The notes beneath the pieces were generated by a model that was not told where the DNA came from, searched no databases, and saw nothing but the letters and a program-made list of their open reading frames with translations. Positions 22,483-35,192 of a DNA stretch of 64,000 nt are shown piece by piece (the first letter of the stretch is position 1; each line of letters begins with the position of its first letter). The stretch is from Cephalopachus bancanus. Lineage: Eukaryota > Chordata > Mammalia > Primates > Tarsiidae. The DNA lies in contig JAPVLO010000138.1 of NCBI GenBank assembly GCA_027257055.1, forward strand, positions 3,782,001 through 3,846,000. The letters are read 5' to 3'. The position numbers and the translations under genes are program-made.

Positions 22483-25035
22483 CAATGCTGATTATAGAAA
22501 TACGTATATATTTATATCATAATAAAAAATAATATATCCGTGTTTAATTAATGTACATTTTACAATAGAGCCTATAGTTTAACATTCTGCTAGCATATAT
22601 TTCTTTTCATTTGAAAATCATTCTTTGATCTATCATATCAAATCACATAATAGAAAGAAGTGAAGAATATGCCTCTCTCTGGACTAGTATTAGGCATAAT
22701 GTAAAAGCAGCTGAAAGCTATCTATCTTCAGCATCAAAATCACATTAGATATTTAAGTAAGAAGGTTGGAAATGCAATTCTAAGAAAACTTGGAATTTTG
22801 GCATTTCTGTTCTACAGAAGCAACTGAGGTATTTTAAATCACTTTTTAGAAACAGGCAATCCACTGGTTTCTATGCCAAATTTCATCAGCTTGAAGGAAC
22901 TTGGCTTTTCACAGCCAAGTTCTAAGCATGAGGAAATTATAACTGGAAACATATTGTGTCCTCTGATCTTTGAGGTGGCAATTTTTCCTACAAATCTTGG
23001 TGGGAGATTGATCTCATTCTTTGGTTTTCTGCTTTTTTGATAAAGAATTTAAATGTACTGCATTTTAACCAACAGTTAACAAAATACTGCATAGCCTCAA
23101 TGAAAAAAAGCAATGCTTCAAAACTACATAATAGCTCATCAACAAATAAGAGTCTGCTTCCTGCAATGAACCCACAAATATGTTGAAAGGCCCCAGCTTT
23201 CTGCAAGATGTACAAAAATCTCTGTTCGAGTCACTTTTGGACCAGTCTCTCTCTCTCTCTCTCTTTCTTTTTTTTTTGTGGTGGTAGTGGTTGTCTGGCT
23301 GCGTGGGTGTACATTTAAAACACATCTTACAGATTTTTTAATAATGCATTCTTTGGGAGACCAATTTTTTCCTATGCTATGAGCACTTAAAGCACTTCTC
23401 TGATGACTTATTGGTTTTCTTCAGCAATTTAAGATTGATTGAACAGGGGAGTCAAAAGCATATTGAAGGAAAGTAGAAAAAAAGTACCTGAAACTTTGTG
23501 TTATCAAACTTGTTTTCTATTCATTTGTTGTCAAGTGTCACATCCTCTTTCATGGTCAAGCTAAAATCTCAGCTGGGATTTTTTTCATAGTGGGCTAAAG
23601 GATGCCAAACTCATTTATTCTGAAGGCCTTTCATCTAATGATATGAGGTCCATAGTGTTTACTTGTTCATTCCCTCTCAATTTCCATTTGATATACTCAG
23701 TGATAGTGTGTTTCCAGCTCCAAATTATTATCATCTTAAAAGAAAAAAGGATGCTTCTAGGTCAGACTTTCCAGAGGGCAAGTGTCTTGAGTATTTCCAT
23801 GACCCACTTATACTGATTATATGATTAGATGATGACTTTAGCAAATTTTCCCTAGAGACGTTCCTTCAGATCTGTGTCTTTCACAGCAATTTGAGTCTGT
23901 ATTTGGGCAAACAAGTCTGGTTTATTTATATTCTTTTTTTATTTCAGGAATAGGTTTCACATTCTTCAATAAAATCAAATAAAGGATAATATCGATATGT
24001 TATGAGCAGTTCTCTATAGTTACCTAGCTATATGTCAAAGGTGTGTAAATTTAAATGTCAGTGTATTTATTTAAATCTCTTTAAGCTTATCATGAAAGCA
24101 TGATCTATTTTCTCATCTAGTAAAGATGAATTTTACTTTCTTTGTCTCTAAGCAGGATTATAATTTAAGCATAATAAAGAGATGCACCAATTTTTTGAAA
24201 AGCTAAGATTCCATAGGTAAAACCAAATGTTTGAATGAACTTATTTTTTCTGTCTCCAAACTCTTGCATTTAGCATTCTGCGAATTTGAATACATTAAGT
24301 AATTTAGATCGTTACTATCATCTAAATTACTCAAGTCTAAATGCAGCATTATTTTGCATTATTTTACCAAATACTAAGTAATAAATAAAATTTAGAATCC
24401 TTAACCATTTACTATATCACATCTCTCTCTCTTTTTAAATTCAGAACAAAATGGTTATAATTTCTCAATTTTTCCAGTGTTTAGACTGTTAACAAAATGT
24501 TTTTCGGGTGCCATTTTACTTTTTGAGTTTTTCTCAATTTGTTAATGAAGTCCTACCGGGATAAAACAGACTATTTCACAGTTCTCAGCACCAGTGCTCC
24601 GATACACCAATGTATGTGTGTTGGCCTCTTTCACACATCCCTTGGCTCATGGGCTTTTAAGTGTCACCCTCACCTGTTATCTCAACTCCTGGGAGAACCT
24701 AGCAAAAGAAACAAGCAGCCTTGCCCACCCACTTCGAGAGCTTGTATAACTTAATAGAGAAAATAAATAGCAAAGTTGATCTTGGAGATTATATATCAAG
24801 GCTAAACTCTTACAAAATAGTGAATTCAACAGGTAAATGTATGAATTCAAAAATAGCAGATGAAGCAAGTTCAGGATCAGGAAGGAATTTGATTCTGGAA
24901 ATCCTATGAATACAAGCTTATCATTCTGGTAGCCCTTTGTAAGGTACTGATGTGGAGGGCCAGCAGTCACATTGCAGCCTGTACAGCAGTTTCCAGAATC
25001 TACTCCTCCTCTTTTCACGCTCATTATTCTCATCA
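20061..25035. other. Repeat-poor AT-rich sequence, unassigned
   Basis: Five kilobases in which I recognise no transposable element, exon or RNA gene beyond simple repeats. Poly-pyrimidine runs occur at about 23250-23275. Two AT-rich stretches at about 21890-21945 and 22482-22535 resemble each other. Open frames up to about 120 codons here have no recognisable content. Confidence 0.45.
22449..22481. repeat. (AC)n microsatellite
   Basis: About 16 uninterrupted AC units. Confidence 0.95.
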
Positions 25036-25039
25036 ATCC

Positions 25040-25245
25040 ACACACTTAAGGAACATTCACTATGAGTCAGGTACTATATACACATTATCTTATGTAATGC
25101 TCATATCAGCCTTGCAAAATCTATGCTGTAATTACCAGAAGTTCATACATGAAGAAACAAACATTCAGAGGCACTACACTATCCGAGGTCACGCAGCCAG
25201 TACATGGCAGAGTTGACCCATTTGACTGTAAAGTCAATATTTCCA
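25040..25245 (+). mobile_element. MIR SINE
   Basis: Tail-half MIR features in order: 'gtaatgctcatatcagcc', 'gaagaaacaaacattcagagg', 'gaggtcacgcagccagtacatggcagagt'. This tRNA-derived family spread before the mammalian radiation. It is moderately well preserved. Confidence 0.8.
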
Positions 25246-27448
25246 CTTTTAGGTTCTGCTGTCTGTGCTTTATGAATGCTTTGTGTGTCACATAAAGTGT
25301 GTCCCCCTCCTGATGTCCTTCGCCATTTAGATCCCGTGACAATTCTTGGGAATTTATGGTGGACCATCTCTATTTGTTGAATTTCAACATGTTTGTACAA
25401 AAATGAACTAAAAATTATTTTAAATTTCCTTGGAGTATAAATTAACACAAATTTAAATGGCAGATGTCAACTGTTGAAATACAGCAATGAAAATGCAATT
25501 ATGCCAAACTTTATTTCACTAAAACAAAAAATGGTGAATGACAGAAAGTAGTTATACCTTACATCTCCAACCTTCAGAACGTCTACATTAACTAGGAATG
25601 TAGTTTGGGCTTAGATTAAACTCTTCTGCATTCTCACTTATAAATATATATGATTTAAAACCAATACTGTCACAAACATATCATCTAATATTTTCAAGAT
25701 CATGTCTTGATATTATAAACTAGACTCAAAGCATCTGTAAACCAAAACAAAATTTTAGAAACTATAAGTCTTTCAACCCTGGCTGCCTTAGTGACCCAGG
25801 GTTATTGCAAAGCTGTCTTCTTAGTTCCCAGGGAAACACTATCATACATTAAAACTTAGAATAATTGCTTCACACAGAGGAGATGGAGAGTATATCTCCA
25901 AAGAACAATATTATTCTTTTAAAATATATATGGCTTTAAAAATGTTTTAGTTTCACTTGATGAATTTCACAATTGAGTAGTAATCAAAAGTGCAAAAGTA
26001 GGTTCATATAATTATATAACGTTGAACGGTAAGTGAAATTACAAAATGTTTCTTCGTGGCTGCCAACTTTTTCTTGCTTGTAGGAGTTTAGGGCAGCTCC
26101 CAGCTAAAGCATTCTGACTTTCCTTTGAAAGCTACTTATTTGTCTCCTGACTACGATCATGTGCTTTCAATTTTTTTTTTTTTTTTTTTTTGGCATTTAC
26201 CACTTACTTTCTACAGCATTCTTTTATGGATGAACTACTGCCTGGCAAAATAGAAACTAAACCACAGTATGTAATTAAGTTCCTTGCACAATGGAAGTTA
26301 GTCATCGACACAATTAAACCACTGGCTTCAGGATTTAACACTGAAGGAATGAACAACATAACCAAAGAGCACTCATTCCAATAAGACTTTCCTAAATCAT
26401 TGAATTGAAAAGTTCTGCCTGCTTTTTTGTTATAACAACAAGAACATAAAATAAATTCTCCACCCAAAACTGAAAATAATTCACTCAGATAGCATCTTGT
26501 TTCTTTTATTTTTTTAAACAACTTTTTCAATGTTTCTGAACTCTGAAGAGAAATTTCAGAATATTGGAGGCAAAGTATAACAATTTAGTAATTACTTTTG
26601 ATTCAAAGTTTAGAAAAAATGTCTTAAATCATAAAATGTACTTTAAAGAAACTTATTTGTTTCTATTTTATCATAATGTGTCATGTAACAATAAACAATA
26701 AAATATAATATGAAATTGCTAGCTATATTTTAATGTTTCATTTGTTTTCAAATATAAGTAACACTTTTAGCTCTAGTTAGAAATAATTTAGCTAAGATTG
26801 CTCTAGGCTTGTCTCAGCTTACAATGTACAATTCAATTTCAAGTTGATGGTCAGATGTATATCTAGATTTAAAAATATAATGATCATGAAGTTGCTAGGA
26901 AAAAAAAGAAATAAGAAAGCATTGTAGGTAAGTATTGTTTGTTTTAGAAACATTTAATTTTCAAAGTGAGATACAAAGATACAAATCTTGAAGAGGAAAC
27001 AATTCAAGGCCAATTCAGTTAATAAAAGAATACTCCAAATTACCCTTGTCCTTTGATCTTATTATTGATTAAAATCATATTAATAGGATTTGCTTGAAAT
27101 ACTTAGGAAATCAGATAAAAGCATATAATGTAGAATCATCTAAATAGATGTCACAAAGTTGTGAAAACATTCTGTATTTTAGTGACTACACTTTTGGATA
27201 TGGTGAAATAAATATTTCAGGTAAAGAAAACTGAGTGCATATGATCTTATTAATTGTAAGTTACAAGAAAATTTCTTTTTGACATTTTACTGTAAATTCT
27301 CATTGCAATTACAAGCATGTTTAGACTTGACCACAACAGATATGTACAAATATAAATATCTAGAGTACTCCAAAGATTTTTTGCAGTTAATTTTTCTGAC
27401 ACTATTTTTGACTAGGCATTGTTTTTATTTCTGTTTGTTTGTTTGTTT
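25246..27448. other. Unassigned AT-rich sequence
   Basis: No transposable element or exon is recognised. A 23-base T tract lies at about 26170-26192, without an Alu-like sequence attached. Open frames up to 108 codons are unsupported. Confidence 0.45.
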
Positions 27449-27671
27449 CTTTCTTTCTGATGGAGGACCATAGATATTTTCTGGTTGATTGTAGTTGAAT
27501 GTGGTCATTGGACTTCTCTAACTACTACAGTATTTTACAAAATTTGAATTTAAGGACAACCATTAAATTCCTAGAAGAAGAATGAAGGAAATTAAGAAAC
27601 ATTATGAGCATGTACAGTTTGATTTTGGAAAACATTTTTTTCAAATTGGGCACTTCATTCTGCCTCCACTT
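27449..27671 (+). repeat. Inverted repeat, left arm
   Basis: A ~222-bp segment whose reverse complement recurs at 28479-28700 with six substitutions and one base difference in a T run, by hand count. It is not part of any element I recognise. It begins 'ctttctttctgatgg' and ends 'cattctgcctccactt'. Confidence 0.93.
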
Positions 27672-28116
27672 CCTATGTATTGCATCACCCTTACTTTTCC
27701 TCTAAAACATTTTTAAAAGTTTCTTCTTTCTTAAATATTACGATTCTCTCATAGTGCTTTTCTTGGTGTTTTGCTGTAGCTATTTTCTCCAAGGAATTTA
27801 TCTGCCTGTGTGTTAGTGAATACCTGTGGATTAATACACGGCCTTTTTAGAAAAAGCAGGGAGGACATCGTGCCCTTTACCAGAGAGTGTTCTCAACTTT
27901 CAGGCTCTTGGTGTTGTTGGAGAACATTTTGAGAAAGAATTTTCCTTTCATATATCTGAGGCAGGTGGTCCTTACTTGACCTATGGCGGGAAAAGGCAAA
28001 ATCTGACCTCAGGATTAGCAGTATTCAGACCATCAAGTAATCTGGTTTATTCAACATTGTACCTTTCTGGGTCACTGAAGGGTAGAGTGGGAGATATCAT
28101 TAACTATTCCATAATT
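27672..28116. other. Spacer between the inverted-repeat arms (left part)
   Basis: Unassigned sequence in the 807-bp spacer before the Alu. No repeat or coding content is recognised. Confidence 0.5.
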
Positions 28117-28129
28117 AAGTTAAAGAGGA

Positions 28130-28422
28130 GCCGGACTCGGTGGCTCAGTCTGTAATTCAGCGCTTTGAGAGGCCCAGGTGAGTGGATTGAATGAGCCCGC
28201 GGGTTCAAGACCCGCCTGGGCGACTTGGCGAGACCTTATCTCTCCAATAAATCAAAAATCAGCCGGGCGTGGTCGCGCGCGCCTGTGGTTCCAGCTACTC
28301 GGAAGGCGGAGGCGGAAGGATCGCCGGAGCCCAGCAGGTCGAGGCTGCGGTGGCCGGGAGCGGCCACTGCACTCCAGTCTGGGTGACAGAGTGAGACCCC
28401 AACTCAAAAAAAAAAAAAAAAA
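28130..28422 (+). mobile_element. Alu SINE in the spacer of the inverted repeat
   Basis: Complete, CpG-rich dimeric Alu with an 18-base A tail. It is flanked by an exact 13-bp target duplication 'aagttaaagagga' (28117-28129 and 28423-28435). It is one of the least diverged Alus in the window. Its 83-codon open frame is Alu-derived. Confidence 0.96.
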
Positions 28423-28478
28423 AAGTTAAAGAGGAACACAAGTGGGTTGTTAGAGAAAACTGGAATTAAAAAATAAAA

Positions 28479-28700
28479 AAGTGGAGGTAGAATGAAGTGC
28501 CCAATTTGAAAAAATGTTTTCCAAAATCAAACTGTACGTGCTCATAATGTTTCTTAATTTCCTTCATTCTTCTTCTAGGAATTTAATGATTGTCCTTAAA
28601 TTCAAATTTTGTAAAATACTATAGTAGTTAGAGAAGTCCAATGACCACATTCAACTACAATCAACCAGAAAATATCTATGGTCTTCCGTCAGAAAGAAAG
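28479..28700 (-). repeat. Inverted repeat, right arm
   Basis: Reverse complement of 27449-27671 at about 97% identity by hand count. It ends 'cagaaagaaag' at 28700, where similarity stops. The right flank is a T/G-rich tract (28715-28775). Confidence 0.93.
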
Positions 28701-29410
28701 ATACTTGCAGAGTAGAGTTTATTGGGTTTTGGGTTTTTTGGTTTTTTGTGGGGTTTTTTTTTTGGTTTTTTTAGCTCACAGAGTTTTCAAAAGATTCACT
28801 TGTTGGGAAATGGGATGGAGGGCTGGCAAGTGGTGATCATGGGGACTGAGGTCTGAAGAAGCTGAAGTCAGAGGAAGATTATAGGAAGAATGCCAGGAGC
28901 GTGGTTGTTCTGACCGGCAGCCTGGGTCCTTACTGACCGACATTCCGGATCTTCCTCGGTCTCCGGTAGAAACGCCCTCAAAGTATGGGAGTGGCCTCTC
29001 ACGAAGATTATTTTATGATCGCTTATTATCAGTTCAACATACACTCCTTCATGCATCTGCCCCCAGAATTATTTAGTGGCTAATTGTGTGTTCAATATTG
29101 TAAGATGTGACTCTTGATATTTACAGAAATATGAGATTCTACCCAAGGGGAGAAATGAGTGCCTGACCAGTACAAGAGTGCAACACAAGGGGCTTGGGAA
29201 GAATTGGGAAGGAGCAGGTAATCTAGAATAAGAAGTGCAGTGAGTTTTTATGAAGAAGGGGCTTCTCAGCAGTAATGAATGACAAGAAAGAGTAAGATGA
29301 GGAAGGATCAGCAAGCTCCAGCTAGACCACGGGCAAGGCCCAGAGGTGGGTACTGAGTTTGCCAAAATTTTAGAGTCATAGACAGTGTGTGACAAGCCAA
29401 GCAACCACCA
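28701..29410. other. Unassigned sequence
   Basis: A G/T-rich low-complexity tract at about 28720-28775 is followed by unassigned sequence. A 111-codon minus-strand frame at 29069-29404 has no recognisable domain and is treated as chance. Confidence 0.45.
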
Positions 29411-29419
29411 GACTTTCAG

Positions 29420-29640
29420 GGACGTTTAATGCCCTGAACATACATTTGGAATTTATCCTCCAGGTAACAGGGAGTCATTGAAGAGTTTCAAGCAGAATGG
29501 TGACACTTTAGGTTTGCTTTTTAAGAAGATGGTTCTGGACATAGTGAAAAAAAATGTTTGGAGAAAATCCAGATTAGAGATGGAGTAATCAGTTCAGCAG
29601 TTGCAACAGTGAGAAGAAGAAATGGCAAAAATTTCTTTTT
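29420..29640 (+). mobile_element. Ancient interspersed repeat fragment, class uncertain
   Basis: The block resembles a common mammalian repeat pattern of the type 'ggtaacagggagtcattgaag', 'caagcagaatggtgacac', 'aagaagatggttctgg'. I recognise the pattern but cannot name the family with confidence; it may be an L2-like or DNA-transposon-derived repeat. Confidence 0.4.
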
Positions 29641-32600
29641 AAGAATCGTGAAGATTTTATGCTTACTTTTATAAATTATCATATTTGTTTAAATGTAACT
29701 ATATGACATAGGTTTCTCTGCTCCTTTTCTCTGCTGATTTCTCTTTTATTGCTTTAACTCAGTTTCTGGACAATGAATGTAATGTATTCTGTCAGATATG
29801 GATAAAACTTAATCAAGAGAAGTTGTCTTCACCAAATAAGTAAACAGATAATTCGGAATTGGGCATTCTATCTTAAAAGCCATTTTATAATTAGCTTCCA
29901 TAATGAGATTTTGTAAGGTTTTTTTCCCTATAAACCAGTGCTCAGGAAGGGTTTGAGTAGTGTGGATTGCTACTCAACTGCAAGGGCAATTTGACCATTT
30001 ACACAAAAATAACGTACTAGCAAAATACTAAATGCTTTCTGCTTTTACATCTATCATTGCTTAACAGATTTCCTCTAACAGATGAAACTTGTATTTGCAG
30101 AAATAAAATTATTTTAATAAAGAGAGGAAATCATTGATGTGAACATTTATAGAACATTCATAGGAACAAAAATCTGACATATTTTAGTAAGAAATCAAAA
30201 TGTTACTCCTGGGGGATAAAGAAAGTGCTTTCTGTTAGTGAGTCATATGTGAAAATCATCCATTCTAAATGTCATTTTATGAATGGATCATAGGTATTAG
30301 TAGAACATCCTAGACTTAAAATAAGAATATTAGGGTTTGAATTTTAGTTTATTCTGCTGATTGTCTATAAAAACTTGCTCGTGTTTTTGCGACTTCAGAT
30401 GCCTAACCTAGATGATAGTTAACAATTTTTTTCAGTTCTAAATTACTGTCTTTGGCTCTAATTATGCATGAATTTATAAATAAATACTATTTAGTGATAA
30501 AAATGCAATAATGAAATATTAACAAGTATTGATATCTGTTTTTACCCTTTCACATTCCATCTCAACTTCCCAGAAATTGTCTTTGCTCTATTGCAAAGCC
30601 ATTTTTTTCTCATACATTCTTAATTATCTAAGCCCATTTCTATTCAGTTGTGCATAAAGTATAACATATATATGCTGACAGTTCTAAATGCTGAAATTGA
30701 ATGTATTCTATAATGGGGAAACAAACACACTGGTCTTTTTAGGGGTTGGTGTTTTTGGATAGAAATTAAATAGCTGTTTCACAATAGAGCATCAAACCCC
30801 AAAGCATCAAGATTAAATTTCATGGAATTCTAAAGATCTTCTAAACTTTTTCTAAATGTTGCATGACATAATTATTAAAACTCTTTAATTCTGACATATA
30901 CTAACTGTACATTTGTTATAAAAATCACAATTTTAAGTGTTATTTCAATTGTTCTTAATAGGTCAATTATCCAGGAAAATATAGCATCATAAGATTATAA
31001 ATCTTTCAAAGGCAAGCTTATTCTCAAATCATTGTGATAGTAGTGAAGTTGTTTTAACTATGATCTGAAAACCATCCTCAAATGATACACTTCAATGTTA
31101 AAAAAGAAAAATTGCAGAAATTTTAAGTTAATGCTTTGACACTCAAACTTTTGTTATTAGGGCAACATAAACGTTGATGACTTGTTGGTAGCCACAAGCT
31201 TAGAAAATGTGAGAGCTTTAGATAGCAATTTTATCTTGACATATACTCTTTATCCTACACCATTTGTAAGTTGAATGCTTGGATATATTCTGTTCAGTAT
31301 GCAAGGATGCGCCTAGTAACTGAGTAATGTGTATGTTTCAGTATAGTACAATAAAACCTTTGAGAGTCTATGACAGGCAAAATCACAGCCAAGATAAATT
31401 AATCACTTTTGTGAGCCTTAGAGCTCAGGACTGATGTGTATTTCAGATATATAAATCTGTTTTGGAAAAGGCCATATTGTGTTACACAAAATATGAACAT
31501 TGTGATGACACACTAATTTTTAGAACTACAAGTGTACTTACCATAATTCCCTCACTTTAGCAGAAGAACTGTTTCTACTGTCTCTCCAACCAAGCATTAT
31601 AATGGTCATTATTTGAATTAAGTAAGAATGTCTCGAGGACAGCCAAATCAAAGTATAGTCAATGGGGGTGTAATGAAATATGAATGTGAAAATTCAGACG
31701 TTAACTCTTGAAAAGTAAATTTTCAGGAATATAGAGTAAAATATCTCAGGGTTGCTTCAGTTACTAAAGTATAACAGATTTTGTGGGCAGACCTCAGTTG
31801 GGCCCAGGTGGGGTTTGTGTGTGTGTGTGTACACATGTATGTTTGTTTCAGTAGTACGTGCATATGTTTTCTAATCACAGAGTTTTAAACATTTTAAATT
31901 AAAAGCTTTTAAACCAACGCTAAAAATTAAAATGTTCATATCACAATCCAGGTGTTACCCTCCTTTTGAAAGCCAAAAATGATATGGAGCTGGAGAGAGG
32001 ATTTGGTTTTGCATCTATTTATATTCATGTGAGACCGATAAACATATGAGTTTGAAGCATAGTTTTAGACTGACTCAGTGGGTTGTTCTCTTTTTATTAC
32101 ATTATATAAAAGCATCAGTTCCCCAGAAATAGTGGGATATATACAGCACCAGAAGCAGTCAAGATCAAGATCGATTTTACTTATAGTGATATTTATGCAA
32201 ATGTCAGGCACTTTTGCTCAATGTCAGAGGCAGATCCTAAAAATCAGACATTCATGAATGCACTAACCTGGGCCTATTTCATCCTACTGTAAATATGAGA
32301 AATCCTAATACTCCTTGTGGATTCAACATGTTTCAATGATTGTATGAGTCATTATGCAAGGTTCATCACATCTGTTCTCACTGTTAATAAATGTCATTTT
32401 TAATTTCAGTAACTTATTTCTGACAGGTACAATCGCTAGATAGTTAAATGTGTTACATGTGATACTACTGCACATTCAAAATAGGTCTTCATTATAACAG
32501 ACTAGGGAGATTATAAAGAAGAATGGAGCAATGAAAGAAAAACTTTGGAGACATCACACTCAGTTTTACCTATAATTTTTTATTGGAAAATCCAAGGTTA

Positions 32601-32926
32601 TTAAAGGAAGAAAGAATCTGACAACACATTTTCTTAAGAAAACATTTGAGAGAATATAGGATAGTCGTGCAGTGTTATAGAAATTTCATTTTTAAGAAAA
32701 ACATGCTTGAAACTTCTTTGCTAGAAGACTTTCCAACTTTGTATTAGCCTCCCAGAAAGTTTGCTTTTTTGCATAGCAACAAAGGGCAAGTTCTATTCTA
32801 ATCATAAACAATGATTGTAACTTCATATTTATGTTGCAGAATGGCAACACTGAAAACTAAATTAGAAAATATTTCTGAATCTTAAAAGTAATGTCTCTCC
32901 TTCTCGTCTCTCTCTTCTTTCTCTCC

Positions 32927-32961
<35 letters not shown>

Positions 32962-33860
32962 CCTCCCTCTCTCTCTTCCTATGTATGGTGTATGTTGTCA
33001 TGCAATAGTCTAATATAATTTGGAAATAATATCGATGCCTAGTTGACCAGGAACATTATTTCAAGAATTTAGAAAGCAAAGAAACTACATAAGTACATGC
33101 ATACATTAAAAATAGATATACAAAGCTCCATGGGAAAAATTATGTTGGTTTTGTTCTGTGGAATTAGTTTTTGAAAAAGAAGAGGAAACATACATTTAAG
33201 ATAGACAGTATTTCATTATCAGTGTGAAGATAATAATAGGAAACATAATTTTATGAGTCATAGTCGGCTTGACTTTAATCCTTTTAGACGTTGCAACCTT
33301 TTGATTAAGTGCTATATGGGCTTTCTCCCCCAACACTTTCAAAGTGTCATCTGTCATAGCCTTGCTGTCACAGCCATAAAATATGACTGTCTAATGATAT
33401 TAGAGCCAAGAAATATTACGTTGGGTTTGGCATTTGAGATTACAATGGTTCCTTACTGTAAACCATGTAGCATGGTCCCTGTGTACCCAGTGAAAAGACC
33501 ATATTAATTGAATGTATGAACATGGCAGATTTGGGGAAAACATAGACTGAAAAAAAAGATAACATTTTACTTTTGTGACATAATCAATGTGGAATAGCAT
33601 GAAAATAAAGGCCTATTGCTGTCTAGTTTAGATTTTTTTAAATAAGAAAACTACTATACTTTTATTATTATGGGCATAGACAGCTACAGACTTGGGCTAA
33701 TCACTTGATCAGAATATTTATTTGAGTTGTCTATATTAATATTGCATCTAGATTTGTTGTTATTTGGCCCATAAATTATCCTAATATGCTCCTGACGTTA
33801 AAAGTGTCAACTAAATATAGAACACGATCTCATGGGCTTCCGAATAAGTCAAAATAGTTT
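29641..33860. other. Repeat-poor AT-rich sequence, unassigned
   Basis: Over 4 kb with no transposable element I can recognise, apart from a short GT run near 31815-31830 and the CT tract described separately. No exon is supported. The piece at 33250-33490 has a mixed composition with developmental-factor-like motifs and is discussed as a possible conserved element. Confidence 0.45.
32894..32980. repeat. (CT)n / polypyrimidine microsatellite
   Basis: About 85 bases of almost pure pyrimidine with CT, CTTT and CCCT interruptions. Such mirror-like tracts can adopt triplex structures; nothing here shows that it does so. Confidence 0.9.
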
Positions 33861-33864
33861 CCAG

Positions 33865-34078
33865 TTCCTGTTCAGAAGTATATAATTCAGCTGTATGAGA
33901 TTGGGCAATTCACTTAACTTCTCTTTATTATTATCCTTATGTCTAAAACTGTGCTTCGAATATCTGATTGGCTGAAATTTTTGTGAATTAAGTGAAAAAG
34001 TGCATGTGAAAAATTTAGCAGAAGGCTTGACTCGTAGCAAGTGCTCAATAAAAGGTAGTTATTTTTATAATTGAGAAT
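33865..34078 (+). mobile_element. MIR SINE
   Basis: Order of MIR motifs: 'gagattgggcaattcacttaacttctctt', a block resembling the 'aaaatggggataat' region, then 'gtagcaagtgctcaataaa' at the end. It is ancient and diverged. Confidence 0.7.
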
Positions 34079-34129
34079 ATTGTTGAAAACATATGGTAAA
34101 TCTATTCCTGTTCTTGTACAATGCTATGG

Positions 34130-34290
34130 TTGAGAGCTGTAACTTGGAATTTGGGTCACCATACTTCTAGAATAATTAAATAAAATGTATAGGATACAAG
34201 AAGTATGACAGAATTAACTGAGATTAGAGTACATTGAAGACTCATTGCTTTGATTCATGAGTTACATAGATGGCGAGATATGTCAGAGTA
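34130..34290 (+). repeat. Local repeat, copy A
   Basis: Roughly 130-160 bp. The part from about 34130 to 34260 recurs in the same orientation at 35060-35192 (copy B, roughly 88% by hand). The part from about 34185 to 34290 recurs inverted at 35473-35577 (copy C, about 95%). I do not recognise it as a named repeat. Confidence 0.85.
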
Positions 34291-35059
34291 CACCAGATAA
34301 GAACGTGAAAGTAAAAAACGGTGTACAAGGCAAGGAAGATGATCACTGGAAGGAAATACAATATATTAAATGGAAGAAGTGCAGCCAGACTTTTAGATTT
34401 GGAGAATAAGTGCATTCATTTAACAAACAACCATTGAGAAAAGGTTGCAAACTCAGAGACGTGGGATCTGCCTTCTAAAAATACATGAGCAAGTGGAGAG
34501 CTGGAAAATACAGGAATAACATAAAATAAACTCGCTAGACTTGCGAAAATGTACAAAGGACAAGAAACGCGTGAGGAATGGGAGTGTGAGGAATGCTTTG
34601 GACTGTCTTCCAAAACAAAACCGTCATAACTTCCAGTAAAACAAGCAAATAACTTATGAAAATTCTTTTTAAAAAGCAAATATTTAAGTCACTGAAAATT
34701 GTCCTAAGGGCATGAAGCAAATGGAAAAACATTTATTCAAAAAAATCTCTGCACTCTCAACCTGTGCCATTTCATGCATAAGCTTCTCACTCTTCTACCC
34801 CAGCACAGTGTGACAAGAGCTCCACTGTGGGCAAGCACAGCCAAAAAGATGGAATTGACTCTTCTCCCAGCTCCCAGTCTAAGGCCATGACTTTGCCCTA
34901 AGAAGAAAAGACACTCGTCCCTTCAACCCCAGCTCTGCGTTGAAGCTTTATTCCAGGCAAGCATGGCCAAGGGGTCTAGAGTTTCCTTTCTCTGTCCAGC
35001 CCTCACTTGTAGAATGGAAACTCTTAACTCAGGTACAGCAGGCCAAGAAAACAGACTCA

Positions 35060-35192
35060 ACTGAGAGCCATAATTTGAAATTGGGATCACTATACTTCTA
35101 GAATAATTAAATAATGTGTATAGAATACAATAAATATGACAGAATTAACTGAGATTAGAGTACATTTAAGACTCGTTGTTTTGATTCATGAT
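35060..35192 (+). repeat. Local repeat, copy B
   Basis: Same orientation as copy A, sharing 'acttctagaataattaaata' and 'gacagaattaactgagatta'. It is more diverged from A than C is, and ends at 'gattcatga' without A's following 'gttacatagatgg' segment. It sits within L1M 5' UTR-like sequence. Confidence 0.85.

Noticed and set aside
24677..25045. 122-codon minus-strand open frame
   Set aside because: No recognisable domain, no promoter or splice context, and overlapped by other frames; consistent with chance.
26170..26192. T tract considered as the tail of an antisense SINE
   Set aside because: The sequence after it does not match Alu or any SINE I know; left as a simple T run.
29069..29404. 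111-codon minus-strand frame
   Set aside because: No domain recognised and partly overlaps a region adjoining an old repeat; no supporting signal.
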